The position numbers were made by a program, and so were the translations under genes. The notes beneath the pieces are model-generated. The model made no database searches, had not been told where the DNA came from, and saw only the letters and a list, made by a program, of their open reading frames with translations. From contig JAPFEH010000067.1 of assembly GCA_026169195.1 (NCBI GenBank), positions 1 through 59,208 on the forward strand: a DNA stretch of 59,208 nucleotides, given 5' to 3'. This DNA is from Dysosmobacter sp. (GTDB taxonomy: Bacteria > Bacillota > Clostridia > Oscillospirales > Oscillospiraceae). Below, piece after piece: positions 1-8,777 of the stretch (position 1 is the first letter of the stretch; each line of letters opens with the position of its first letter).

Positions 1-2
1 AT

Positions 3-71
3 CGTATTGATTACGGGGAGAAGCTCTTGGATATGTGTATACCTTCTCTCGGACATGATAATACCCCCTGA
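3..71 (+). CDS. 3'-terminal fragment of an unidentified ORF, cut by the window edge
   Basis: An open frame runs from base 3 to a TGA at 69-71 and encodes 22 residues ending SLGHDNTP. The stop lies inside the 5' arm of the terminator stem that starts at 64, which is the usual arrangement at the end of a gene. I do not recognise the protein. The DNA just downstream resembles the inner end of the IS3-family element at the right edge, so it may belong to a mobile element. This is inference; only the frame, the stop and the hairpin are seen. Confidence 0.25.
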   Translation, partial: RIDYGEKLLDMCIPSLGHDNTP

Positions 72-109
72 TGTAGTACTCTTATTTTCCTACATCAGGG
101 GGCTTTTTG
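64..109 (+). terminator. Stem-loop terminator, first copy of a recurrent CCCCCTGATG hairpin
   Basis: CCCCCTGATGTAG (64-76) pairs perfectly with CTACATCAGGGGG (90-102), followed by a T run at 104-108. The same stem sequence recurs at 40376 and 58871, and half of it lies inside the IS end at 59103. The stretch 110-255 after it holds nothing I can support. Confidence 0.8.
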
Positions 110-255
110 TCTATTGTCCGTTTTTACTGGACCTGTGCAAAAACAAGGGGGTGGGTACTTTTTCGACGCAGTAAAGGTTATTGTTCCATATTATTCTGCA
201 CGATATATCTCAGAAAAACATCGTTGCTTCTTTCGACAAACCGGAAGTTATGTAC

Positions 256-801
256 TTACAGATCAATGATATCAATTTGCTCCGTGCCATCGTCACACAG
301 AATGGTCACATTTAACTTTGCGTGCTTGTCAGAATAAGCCAAATCATAAATAAGATCATTTTCTGCGAGGTCATACGATTTAATAATTTTCCCATCGTAT
401 GTGTAAACATCCGACCAGAATGAGTACACCGCTGTGGTGATATCATCGCTGTGCCAAATCAAATGATTCCCGAATATATCTGTTTCAAATGACTCGCTCA
501 CCGTGTTAAAAATACAGTAAACACCATTCTCAGGACCAGCATGGCATTCTATTACAATCTTTTCCCCAACAGGAACAGCAGATAAAATGCTGTTGATTGC
601 TTCTACGCGGGAAGTAACATCGTAGCTTTGTTCCCCATAATGAAATACAGTTCCCTCGAAAGAAAATCCGGTCAATTCAGAGGATTGCAATATATCGTCA
701 GTTGAATCCTGAATTTCTTCATGCTTTAAATCCTTGTTTTGTCCACACGAGGAAAGGAGTAATGCCAGTAAAAGTATTAACACGGTTAGCGTATGCTTCA
801 T
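256..801 (-). CDS. Small secreted lipoprotein of unknown function
   Basis: The product is 181 residues. A hydrophobic signal ends in a lipobox, LLSSC, with the acylated cysteine at position 19, so the mature protein should be anchored on the outer face of the membrane. The rest is acidic and beta-rich with no domain I recognise. I chose the ATG at 801; a GTG at 813 is in frame but lies almost on top of the AAAGGA ribosome site, whereas 801 sits about 13 bases after it. Codon use and the surrounding DNA are more AT-rich than the rest of the window, which suggests recent acquisition or a neighbouring mobile element. No operon partner is visible. Confidence 0.7.
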   Translation of the reverse strand: MKHTLTVLILLLALLLSSCGQNKDLKHEEIQDSTDDILQSSELTGFSFEGTVFHYGEQSYDVTSRVEAINSILSAVPVGEKIVIECHAGPENGVYCIFNTVSESFETDIFGNHLIWHSDDITTAVYSFWSDVYTYDGKIIKSYDLAENDLIYDLAYSDKHAKLNVTILCDDGTEQIDIIDL

Positions 802-955
802 GGCGATGGGCACATCCTTTCAAATTCCGATTAGTCGAATTGTTTATCCTTTTGGACTTTATGATAAATATATCCCAAAATGGCGCTTTGTCAAGTACCA
901 CCACAGAATATTTCCAATTTTATCAGAAGCAGGCACTCACTAAATTGAGAACCGC

Positions 956-1013
956 AAAAACGAACCAGCCATTAAGGAACGAAACGCCGCGTTTCGTCCC
1001 CTAACGGCTGGTC
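956..1013 (-). terminator. Rho-independent terminator of the cysteine-rich gene
   Basis: A long, nearly perfect inverted repeat (964-1012, arms AACCAGCC and GGCTGGTC with an inner ACGAAACG/CGTTTCGT stem) is followed on the minus strand by TTTTT (956-960). It lies 36 bases past the stop of the minus-strand gene at 1049. Confidence 0.8.
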
Positions 1014-1048
1014 CTTAGCTTATCTTAATGACATTGCCTGTGCTTTCC

Positions 1049-1336
1049 TCATTTCTTCCGGAAGGTATCGACGATCTGCTGGAACTTCTCCGTAATCACG
1101 CCGTAATTCTCCCGCCGGTGCGGCAGCGTACAGCCGCTGCAGTCCTTGACCCCGTTTTCCATCATCCGAAAGCCGCCGCCGCAGTTTTCTCCCAGCGCAT
1201 ATAACGGGCAATAGCAAAACAGGCAGTTGAAGGCTTCCGGCTCGATCCCCTGATGACAGGGAAAGTATTCACATTCCCGGTTGGTAAAAAAGGAATAGTG
1301 CTTATCCGCCCACTCAGGTTTCTTTCCATCGCTCAT
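1049..1336 (-). CDS. Cysteine-rich small domain protein (PF04071-like)
   Basis: The product is 95 residues with eight closely spaced cysteines between about residues 20 and 70. They include a central cluster, NCLFCYCPLY, and a later DCSGC, a pattern typical of the cysteine-rich small domain family, which probably binds metal (zinc or an iron-sulfur cluster). The role of the family is not established; members often lie near cobalamin genes, but none are here. The ATG at 1336 has a good ribosome site (AGGGGAT, 5-6 bases away). The in-frame GTG at 1387 would add 17 poorly conserved-looking residues and has no site. It is transcribed alone and ends at the strong terminator at 956-1013. Confidence 0.7.
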   Translation of the reverse strand: MSDGKKPEWADKHYSFFTNRECEYFPCHQGIEPEAFNCLFCYCPLYALGENCGGGFRMMENGVKDCSGCTLPHRRENYGVITEKFQQIVDTFRKK

Positions 1337-1517
1337 AAGATATCCCCTATCCTCTGCCGTCTCCCGGCATTTTTTCCAATATAGCACATTCCGTCTGATT
1401 TGTAAATCATCCGCCCCCGTTGAAGAAATTCCCCATGCAGCATCGTATTATTTGATGCATGCGGCTCTTCCGGCACTCCGCACTGATTTCCAAATCCACA
1501 AGAAGCGAGGTATCACC

Positions 1518-3239
1518 ATGAAACATCTCAAAACTTTCCGGCGGCGCTCCGCCGCGCTGCTCCTGTCAGCCGCACTGGCGCTCAGCTCCGCCGCACTGGC
1601 GGCAGACCCTTCCGCCGAAGATCTCGCGGAAGCCCGGCAGCAGGATCTGAACGTGCTGTATGAAACGCTCCAAGCACGCCATCCCGACCTGTTCGCCAAT
1701 ACCCCGGAATCTGCATTTCTCGCATACAAAGCGCAAGTCGAAGACCGCCTCTCCCAACAAAGCGACGTGGAGTTCCTGCTGGATCTGCAGGGTCTGACCG
1801 CTCTGGCAAAGGATTCCCACACATCCGTTGCTCTGGCGGGAGACATCATCCAGCAGATGCGGGCCTATCCCATGGCCCTTTCCCGCCGGAACGGCAGGTG
1901 GTACGCCACCGCGCTGCCGGAGGCCCATCAGGATCTGCTCGGCAAGGAAGTCACCGCCATTGCCGGCAAATCTCCGGAGCAAATCGTGGCATGCTTCCGG
2001 ACCGTCCTCAGCGCCGATAATCCGGTCAAATTGCTGCGGCAGTACCGTCAGGTGTGCAATGCGGCAGATTATTACGAATATTTGAATCTGGTCCAGCCGG
2101 GCGCACCGCTGGTGCTCACGCTGGAAAACGGAAAAAGCATCGCTTTGGAGCCGATTCCCTATTCCGCACTTGGCACAGCGCCCATTGTCCAGCTGGGTGC
2201 TTCCCTCCCCGCCCCCGCCACCGCGCCGCAGAATCGGGCATATTGGGCTTCGGCGCTGAGTTCCGACACCTATTACATCCAGTATAACCGCTGTGCGCAG
2301 GATCCGGAGCTTCCCATGAACATCTTTGCCGCCCAAATCCGGACAGAGCTGGACAGCGGAAGCTTCCGCAGGATCGTGCTGGACCTCCGGAACAACGGCG
2401 GAGGCTCTGACGGGGTACTCTGGCCCCTGCTGGAACTATTCCGTCAGGAAATGGAGCGCGGCACGGAAATCGTGGGGCTCATCGGCGAGACCACCTTCTC
2501 CTCTGCGATCATCAACGCAGTAGAGCTGCAGGAAATGGGCGCTGTTCTGGCAGGCGATGAAACCAGCGGCAGCGTGGATCACTTTGGTTCTGTGAGCAGC
2601 TTTTCTCTGCCAAACTCCGGAATCCGGGTGGGCGTTTCCACCAAGTGGATCGACATGGGCACGCTTTTGGATGCCGACGCGGGCCGCGGCGTAGAGACTC
2701 TGGCACCGGATGTACCCGTTCGGCAGACCATGGAGGACACACTGGCAGGTCGGGATACCGCCATCGAATGGCTGCTGGCCCATCCGGAACGGCTGGAACC
2801 GACCGCTCATCCTGACGCGCCGCTTACCCGCGGCCGTTTTCTGGGGCTGCTGCATCAGGCGGCAGGCAGTCCATCCCCGTCTGCGGACGCGCCTTTTTCC
2901 GACCTGCTGGGCATCGAATGGTATCTGGACGCCGTTTTCTGGGCTGCCGGAGCCGGCGTGACCCGCGGCGACGCCAGCGGCTGCTTCGCCGCCGCCAGAC
3001 CGCTCACCTGGCAGGAAGCTGCCGTCTTTCTGGTGCGGGCAGCCAACGCGCTCCATCTTACCCCGCAGGTACGGCGCACCTCCCCGCTGCCGCAGGCTCT
3101 GCGGCAGGATCCGTGGGATCTGAAGGCGCTGGAGACCGCATGGTCGTGGGGGCTGCTGCCGGAGGATGCCGTCTTTTCCCAGCCGCCCACCCGCGCGCAG
3201 GGCGCAGTGATGATCGACGCACTCTGCAGCGCCGTTTAA
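1518..3239 (+). CDS. Exported S41-family (tail-specific type) protease with C-terminal SLH-like region
   Basis: The product is 573 residues. A signal peptide (RRRSAALLLSAALALSSAALA) is followed by an S41/TSPc-like fold without a PDZ domain. The core carries LDLRNNGGG and then GETTFSSA, where Ser328 or Ser329 is the likely nucleophile. From about residue 433 to the end are SLH-like repeats (FSDLLGIEWYLDAVFWAAGAG, then LTWQEAAVFLVRAAN), which normally tether proteins to secondary cell-wall polymers. This suggests a cell-surface hydrolase. The start at 1518 has GAGGT six bases upstream; the in-frame ATG at 1452 has none and would bury the signal peptide. It is monocistronic and ends at the palindromic terminator at 3308. 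The substrate is unknown; it could be a pseudo-protease that binds C termini. Confidence 0.75.
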   Translation: MKHLKTFRRRSAALLLSAALALSSAALAADPSAEDLAEARQQDLNVLYETLQARHPDLFANTPESAFLAYKAQVEDRLSQQSDVEFLLDLQGLTALAKDSHTSVALAGDIIQQMRAYPMALSRRNGRWYATALPEAHQDLLGKEVTAIAGKSPEQIVACFRTVLSADNPVKLLRQYRQVCNAADYYEYLNLVQPGAPLVLTLENGKSIALEPIPYSALGTAPIVQLGASLPAPATAPQNRAYWASALSSDTYYIQYNRCAQDPELPMNIFAAQIRTELDSGSFRRIVLDLRNNGGGSDGVLWPLLELFRQEMERGTEIVGLIGETTFSSAIINAVELQEMGAVLAGDETSGSVDHFGSVSSFSLPNSGIRVGVSTKWIDMGTLLDADAGRGVETLAPDVPVRQTMEDTLAGRDTAIEWLLAHPERLEPTAHPDAPLTRGRFLGLLHQAAGSPSPSADAPFSDLLGIEWYLDAVFWAAGAGVTRGDASGCFAAARPLTWQEAAVFLVRAANALHLTPQVRRTSPLPQALRQDPWDLKALETAWSWGLLPEDAVFSQPPTRAQGAVMIDALCSAV

Positions 3240-3307
3240 CTCCCCTGCCGCATTCTGCGGAGGCAGGCACTGGTCTTCTGAAAAAGCGGATTCCCTGCTT
3301 TCCCGCA

Positions 3308-3345
3308 AAAAAGACCGGACCGGCAATTGCCGGTCCGGTCTTTTT
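3308..3345. terminator. Bidirectional terminator between convergent genes
   Basis: A perfect palindrome (arms of GACCGGACCGGCAA type, centre AATT) is flanked by five A and five T. It sits between the end of the protease gene and the end of the minus-strand PFOR gene and can serve both strands. Confidence 0.9.
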
Positions 3346-3375
3346 GATTGTTTCAAGCGATCCTTAAGAAGCGGA

Positions 3376-6300
3376 TCAGCCCTCGTACATGGCCTTCAGC
3401 TTCAGCAGGTGCTGATAGCGGGCCATGGCCTCGGTCTCGTTCTCCTTGAACAGCCGGTCGGCGCGCTCGGGGAACTCGCGGGTCAGACGGCTGTAACGGG
3501 CCTCGTTCATCAGGAACTCCTGATAACCGCCCTTGGGCTCCTTGGAGTCCAGCGTGAACTTGGCGCCCTCGGCAGCGGGATTGAACCGGAACAGGTTCCA
3601 GTAGCCGCACTCCACAGCCTTCTTCATCTCCTGCTGGCAGTTCATCATGCCGCCCTTGATGCTGTGCATCTCGCAGGGAGAATAGGCGATGATCAGGGAA
3701 GGACCGTGATAAGCCTCGGCCTCCTGAATGGCCTTCAGGGTCTGAGAGGGATTGGCGCCCATTGCGATCTGAGCAACATAGACATAGCCGTAGCTCATAG
3801 CGATCTCAGCCAGAGACTTCTTCTTGGTCTCCTTACCGGCAGCGGCAAACTGTGCCACCTGACCGATGTTGGAGGACTTGGAAGCCTGACCGCCGGTGTT
3901 GGAATAGACCTCGGTATCGAAGACGAAGACGTTCACGTCCTTGCCGGAGGCCAGAACATGGTCCACGCCGCCGAAGCCGATATCATAAGCCCAGCCGTCG
4001 CCGCCGAAGATCCAGATGGACTTCTTGGCCAGATATTCCTTCTTGGCGAGGATCTCCTTGCTGGCAGCGCAGCCGGCAGCGGCGCCCTTCTCCAGCACGG
4101 CTACCAGAGCCTCCGTGGCGGAAGCATTGGCAGCGCCGTCGTCCTTGGTGTTCAGGAACTCCTGAACAGCAGCCTTGGCCTCAGCGGGGGTTGCCTCGTC
4201 GGCAGCCATGGCGGCCAGCTTCTCGATCAGGCTGTTGCGGATGGCATCCTGACCCAGATACATGCCCAGACCGTGCTCGGCGTTATCCTCGAACAGGGAG
4301 TTGGACCAAGCGGGGCCGTGGCCGTTCTTGTCGGTGCAGTAGGGAGAGGTTGCGGCAGGACCGCCCCAGATGGAGGAGCAGCCGGTGGCGTTGGAAATAT
4401 ACATCCGGTCGCCGTACAGCTGAGTGATGAGCCGTGCGTAGCTGGTCTCGGCGCAGCCGGCGCAGGAGCCGGAGAACTCCAGCAGGGGCTGCTTGAACTG
4501 GCTGCCCTTGACGGTGTTGTCCTGCATGTCCTTCTTTTCGGCAACGTCAGCAACGCAGTAATTGAACACGTCCTGCTGCGCAGCCTCCTGCTCCTGAGAA
4601 ACCATGGTCAGCGCATCGACGGGGCAGACACCCACGCAGACGCCGCAGCCCATGCAGTCCAGAGGAGACACGGCCATGGTGTACTTGTAAACACCCTTGC
4701 CCTTGCCGGCCTTCACGTCCACGATCTTGGCAGCGGCGGGAGCCTTTGCGGCCTCCTCCTCGGTCAGAGCGAAGGGACGGATGGTGGCATGGGGGCAGAC
4801 ATACGCGCAGTTGTTGCACTGGATGCACTTGGTGGAATCCCAAGTGGGAACAGACACGGCCACGCCGCGCTTTTCATAAGCGGCAGCGCCCAGCTCGAAC
4901 TGACCGTCCACGTGCTTGGTGAAGGCGGAAACAGGCAGGCTGTCGCCGTCCATGCGGCCCACGGGGTTCAGGATGGTCTTCACCTGCTCCACCAGCTCGG
5001 CCTTGCCGGCGAGCTTGGTGTCCTCGGCAGTATCCTGCGCATTGGCCCAGTCAGCGGGAACCTCAAACTTCTTGTAAGCGGTAGCGCCGGCATCGATGGC
5101 CTTGTGGTTCATCTCTACCACATCCATACCCTTCTTGGAGTAGGACTTGGTAGCGGCATCCTTCATGTACTGGATGGCCTCAGCCTCGGGCATGACCTTT
5201 GCCAGAGAGAAGAATGCGGACTGCAGGATGGTGTTGGTGCGCTTGCCCATGCCGATCTCCTTGGCGAGATCGATGGCGTTGATGGTATAGACCTGAATGT
5301 CATTCTGGGCAATGTAACGCTTGGAGGCGGCGTCCAGCTTCTCAGCCAGTTCAGCGTCATCCCACTGGCAGTTGATGAGGAAGGTGCCGCCGGGCTTGAC
5401 GTCGCGGACGATGGGGAAGCCCTTGGTGATGTAAGCGGGCACGTGGCAGGCCACGAAGTCCGCCTTGTTGATGTAGTAAGAAGACTTGATGGGCTTGTCG
5501 CCGAAACGCAGGTGGCTGATGGTCACGCCGCCGGTCTTCTTGGAGTCATACTGGAAGTATGCCTGAATATACTTGTCGGTATGGTCGCCGATGATCTTGG
5601 TGGAGTTCTTGTTGGCGCCGACAGTGCCGTCGCCGCCCAGACCCCAGAACTTGCAGGCAATGGTGCCGGCAGGCGCCACATTGGGAGCGGGCTTCTCTTC
5701 CAGACTGAGGTTGGTCACGTCATCCACGATGCCGATGGTGAACTGACGCTTCATCTCTTCCTTGTTCAGCTCATCATAGACCGCGAACACGCTGCGGGGC
5801 GGGGTATCCTTGGAGCCCAGACCATAGCGGCCGCCGATGACCTTGATGTCGGTTCTGCCGGCATTGGCCAGAGCGGTGACAACGTCCATGTACAAAGGCT
5901 CGCCCAGTGCGCCGGGCTCCTTGGTGCGGTCCAGCACCGCGATCTTCTTGCAGGTTGCGGGAATGGCAGCCAGCAGACGGTCGGCGGCGAAGGGACGGTA
6001 CAGGCGGACCTTAATCAGACCGACCTTCTCACCCTGAGCCAGCTTGTAGTCGATGACCTCCTCTGCCACGTCGCAGATGGAGCCCATGGCGATGATGACG
6101 TGCTCAGCGTCAGGTGCGCCATAGTAGTTGAACAGCTTGTAATCCGTGCCCAGCTTGGCATTGATCTTGTCCATGTACTTCTCCACTACGGCAGGCAGGG
6201 CCTCGTAGTAGGGGTTGCAGGCCTCGCGGTGCTGGAAGAAGATGTCGCCGTTCTCGTGGGAACCGCGCATGGCGGGACGCTCGGGATTCAGGGCGTGCTT

Positions 6301-6912
6301 ACGGAACGCATCCACAGCGTCCATATCGCACATTTCCTTCAGATCCTCGTAATCCCACACGGCAACCTTCTGGATCTCATGAGAGGTACGGAAGCCGTCA
6401 AAGAAGTTGATGAAGGGGACACGGCCCTCGATGGTGGCCAGATGGGCCACAGGAGACAGGTCCATGACCTCCTGCACGCTGCCCTCTGCCAGCATGGCAA
6501 AGCCGGTCTGGCGGCAGGCCATGACGTCGGAGTGATCGCCGAAAATGTTCAGCGCGTGGGTGGACACGGTACGGGCGGAAACGTGGAACACGCAGGGCAG
6601 CAGCTCGCCGGCGATCTTATACATGTTGGGGATCATCAGCAGCAGGCCCTGAGAGGCTGTGTAGGTGCTGGTCATGGCACCGGCGGCCAGAGAGCCGTGA
6701 ACGGTACCGGAAGCACCGGCCTCGGACTGCATCTCGCAGACCTTGACCGTGGTGCCAAAGATGTTTTTCTGGCCAGCAGCGGACCACTGGTCAACCAAGT
6801 CTGCCATGGGAGAGGACGGAGTGATCGGGAAGATCCCCGCCACTTCGGTAAATGCGTAGCTGACATATGCAGCGGCATTGTTACCGTCCATGGACTTGAA
6901 CTTTCTTGCCAT
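3376..6912 (-). CDS. nifJ: Pyruvate:ferredoxin (flavodoxin) oxidoreductase
   Basis: The product is 1178 residues, the full length of the homodimeric single-chain enzyme. It oxidises pyruvate with CoA to acetyl-CoA and CO2 and reduces ferredoxin, a central step of clostridial energy metabolism in the cytoplasm. The N-terminal pyrimidine-binding domain begins FKSMDGNNAAAYVSYAFTEV with ITPSSPMAD. Two [4Fe-4S] motifs follow near residues 694 (CIQCNNCAYVCP) and 754 (CMGCGVCVGVCP). A further cluster site, CAGCAETSY, lies near 819, and the thiamine-diphosphate/Mg motif GGDGWAYDIG is near 975. The ATG at 6912 follows GGAGG, and a strong promoter lies about 95 bases upstream. A paralogue sits at 55264. 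This copy, alone behind a consensus promoter, looks like the housekeeping one. Confidence 0.97.
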   Translation of the reverse strand: MARKFKSMDGNNAAAYVSYAFTEVAGIFPITPSSPMADLVDQWSAAGQKNIFGTTVKVCEMQSEAGASGTVHGSLAAGAMTSTYTASQGLLLMIPNMYKIAGELLPCVFHVSARTVSTHALNIFGDHSDVMACRQTGFAMLAEGSVQEVMDLSPVAHLATIEGRVPFINFFDGFRTSHEIQKVAVWDYEDLKEMCDMDAVDAFRKHALNPERPAMRGSHENGDIFFQHREACNPYYEALPAVVEKYMDKINAKLGTDYKLFNYYGAPDAEHVIIAMGSICDVAEEVIDYKLAQGEKVGLIKVRLYRPFAADRLLAAIPATCKKIAVLDRTKEPGALGEPLYMDVVTALANAGRTDIKVIGGRYGLGSKDTPPRSVFAVYDELNKEEMKRQFTIGIVDDVTNLSLEEKPAPNVAPAGTIACKFWGLGGDGTVGANKNSTKIIGDHTDKYIQAYFQYDSKKTGGVTISHLRFGDKPIKSSYYINKADFVACHVPAYITKGFPIVRDVKPGGTFLINCQWDDAELAEKLDAASKRYIAQNDIQVYTINAIDLAKEIGMGKRTNTILQSAFFSLAKVMPEAEAIQYMKDAATKSYSKKGMDVVEMNHKAIDAGATAYKKFEVPADWANAQDTAEDTKLAGKAELVEQVKTILNPVGRMDGDSLPVSAFTKHVDGQFELGAAAYEKRGVAVSVPTWDSTKCIQCNNCAYVCPHATIRPFALTEEEAAKAPAAAKIVDVKAGKGKGVYKYTMAVSPLDCMGCGVCVGVCPVDALTMVSQEQEAAQQDVFNYCVADVAEKKDMQDNTVKGSQFKQPLLEFSGSCAGCAETSYARLITQLYGDRMYISNATGCSSIWGGPAATSPYCTDKNGHGPAWSNSLFEDNAEHGLGMYLGQDAIRNSLIEKLAAMAADEATPAEAKAAVQEFLNTKDDGAANASATEALVAVLEKGAAAGCAASKEILAKKEYLAKKSIWIFGGDGWAYDIGFGGVDHVLASGKDVNVFVFDTEVYSNTGGQASKSSNIGQVAQFAAAGKETKKKSLAEIAMSYGYVYVAQIAMGANPSQTLKAIQEAEAYHGPSLIIAYSPCEMHSIKGGMMNCQQEMKKAVECGYWNLFRFNPAAEGAKFTLDSKEPKGGYQEFLMNEARYSRLTREFPERADRLFKENETEAMARYQHLLKLKAMYEG

Positions 6913-7005
6913 AAACTCTTACCTCCTATAAATCGCTGCCACCCGGCAGCAAGCTTACCAAAACACGAAACCCGGGCGCTCTTCCCCGAATTTTCATGCG
7001 TCCTC

Positions 7006-7034
7006 ATTATATCACGTGGTTTTCCGCCTGTAAA
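7006..7034 (-). promoter_or_regulatory. Sigma-A promoter of the PFOR gene
   Basis: Reading the minus strand, TTTACA (7034-7029) is followed after 17 bases by a perfect TATAAT (7011-7006). Transcription should start near 7000, giving a leader of roughly 90 bases. The rest of the 6913-7247 gap, on the comM side, shows no convincing promoter. Confidence 0.8.
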
Positions 7035-7247
7035 CCGCACTTTGTTATTTTTTGCACAAAATTTTTATTTTTCTGCGGTCTTCGCACGTTTGTATGGTTT
7101 TGCTTGGCATTTTTCCGAAAAAGTGTTCCCTTTTTTGTGAAATTATGCTACCCTTGAACCATTCAGACCATCTGTTTGCCAGCGGGGTCCGCGTTTTGCA
7201 CAAGGCGGACCGCAGCGGGACAACCAGCAGGAAAGGCGGCGCTTTTT

Positions 7248-8765
7248 ATGGTAGTCACAGTCCGTTCCTTGGGACTCAACGGCATTGCCGGATACGAGGT
7301 CAGCGTAGAATGCTTTCTCTCCGGCGGCCTGCCGGCGTTTGATGTGGTGGGTCTGCCGGATACCGCCGTGCGGGAGGCGCGGGAGCGGGTCCGGGCAGCG
7401 GTGAAAAACTGCGGCGCCAGATTTCCGGTCAGCCGCATCACGGTGAATCTGGCGCCTGCCGGACAGAAAAAAGGCGGCACGGTCTATGACCTTCCGATTT
7501 TTGTCGGCATTCTGGCAGCCTCCGAAGCCATCCCCACCCTGCCCGGCGACGCGGCTTTTCTGGGAGAGCTGTCCCTCACGGGCGCTCTGCGGGGCGTGCC
7601 CGGCGTGCTGCCCATGGCTCTGGCTGCCAGAAGCGCCGGCATCCGGCAGCTGTTCGTGCCGGAGGAAAATGCCGCCGAAGCCACTCTGGCAGGGGATCTC
7701 ACCGTCTACGGCGTTCCGGACGTCAAGGCCCTCACCGCCCATCTGCGGGGAGAGCGGCTTCTGCCGTCCGCTCCTCCTTGGACGGCAGAAGCAGAGCCGG
7801 AGCCTCTGCCGGACCTCAAAGACGTTATGGGGCAGGAAAACGTCAAGCGCGCCTTGGAGATCGCCGCCGCAGGCGGTCACAACCTGCTGCTGATCGGATC
7901 TCCCGGCGCTGGAAAATCCATGCTGGCCAAGCGGCTCCCCTCTATTCTGCCGGACATGAGCCGCGAGGAGGCGCTGGAGGTCTCCGGAATCTGGTCTGTG
8001 GCGGGCATGGCAGATCCCGGCCATCCCCTGTTGACACACCGCCCGTTCCGCAGTCCCCACCACACCGCATCGGCCGCTTCTCTCACCGGCGGCGGTCCCG
8101 CCATGCGGCCCGGAGAGATCTCTCTGGCTCATCACGGGGTTCTGTTTCTGGATGAGCTTCCGGAATTTCACCGGGACGTGCTGGAAGCCATGCGCCAGCC
8201 TCTGGAGGACGGTGAAGTGACCGTGGCCCGCGCCGGCGGCACGCTGCGCCTGCCCGCCCGCTTTCAGCTGGTATGCGCCATGAACCCCTGCCGCTGCGGC
8301 TGGCGGGGACATCCTTCCGGAAAATGCACCTGTTCCGACCGGCAGGTGGAAAAATATGTGGAGAAGATCTCCGGCCCCCTGCTGGACCGCATCGACCTGC
8401 ACGTAAGCGTCCCTTCCGTGGAATACGAGGCTATGCGCCGCAGAGAGTCCCCCGAATCCTCCGCCGAGGTCAAGCGCCGCGCAGACAGCGCCCGCGCCAT
8501 ACAGCGCAAGCGGTTCCGCGGGACCTCCGTCACCTGCAACGCTCAGATGTCCCCTGCTCAAGTGGGGGAATTCTGCGAACTGGACAGCGCAGGGGATGCC
8601 CTGATGAAAGCCGCTTTTGACCACATGGGCCTGACCGCCCGGTCCCACGACCGCATCCTGCGGGTCGCCCGCACCATCGCAGATCTGGATGGTGCGGCCG
8701 CCATCGCCCCGCAGCATCTGGCGGAAGCCATTCAATACCGCAACACGGACATTCTGAAGGGATAA
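7248..8765 (+). CDS. comM: YifB/ComM family Mg-chelatase-like AAA+ ATPase
   Basis: The product is 505 residues. The N-terminal ChlI domain starts MVVTVRSLGLNGIAGYEVSVE. It is followed by an AAA+ module with Walker A GSPGAGKS (about 220-227), Walker B GVLFLDELPEF and the C-terminal ChlI domain with a CG-rich MNPCRCG motif. In naturally transformable Gram-negatives ComM is a hexameric branch-migration helicase; in Firmicutes the same family is near universal and its role is less clear. The start at 7248 has AGGAAAGG upstream; the longer frame starting at 7176 is not supported. The next gene starts 12 bases after the stop, so the two are probably co-transcribed. Confidence 0.92.
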   Translation: MVVTVRSLGLNGIAGYEVSVECFLSGGLPAFDVVGLPDTAVREARERVRAAVKNCGARFPVSRITVNLAPAGQKKGGTVYDLPIFVGILAASEAIPTLPGDAAFLGELSLTGALRGVPGVLPMALAARSAGIRQLFVPEENAAEATLAGDLTVYGVPDVKALTAHLRGERLLPSAPPWTAEAEPEPLPDLKDVMGQENVKRALEIAAAGGHNLLLIGSPGAGKSMLAKRLPSILPDMSREEALEVSGIWSVAGMADPGHPLLTHRPFRSPHHTASAASLTGGGPAMRPGEISLAHHGVLFLDELPEFHRDVLEAMRQPLEDGEVTVARAGGTLRLPARFQLVCAMNPCRCGWRGHPSGKCTCSDRQVEKYVEKISGPLLDRIDLHVSVPSVEYEAMRRRESPESSAEVKRRADSARAIQRKRFRGTSVTCNAQMSPAQVGEFCELDSAGDALMKAAFDHMGLTARSHDRILRVARTIADLDGAAAIAPQHLAEAIQYRNTDILKG

Positions 8766-8777
8766 GAGGGCGTTTTT

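Noticed and set aside
3409..7140. A 1243-codon plus-strand open frame opposite the PFOR gene
   Set aside because: It is the mirror frame of a GC-rich, strongly codon-biased gene. The translation is low-complexity Leu/Gly/Val/His with no domain, and there is no ribosome site or promoter.
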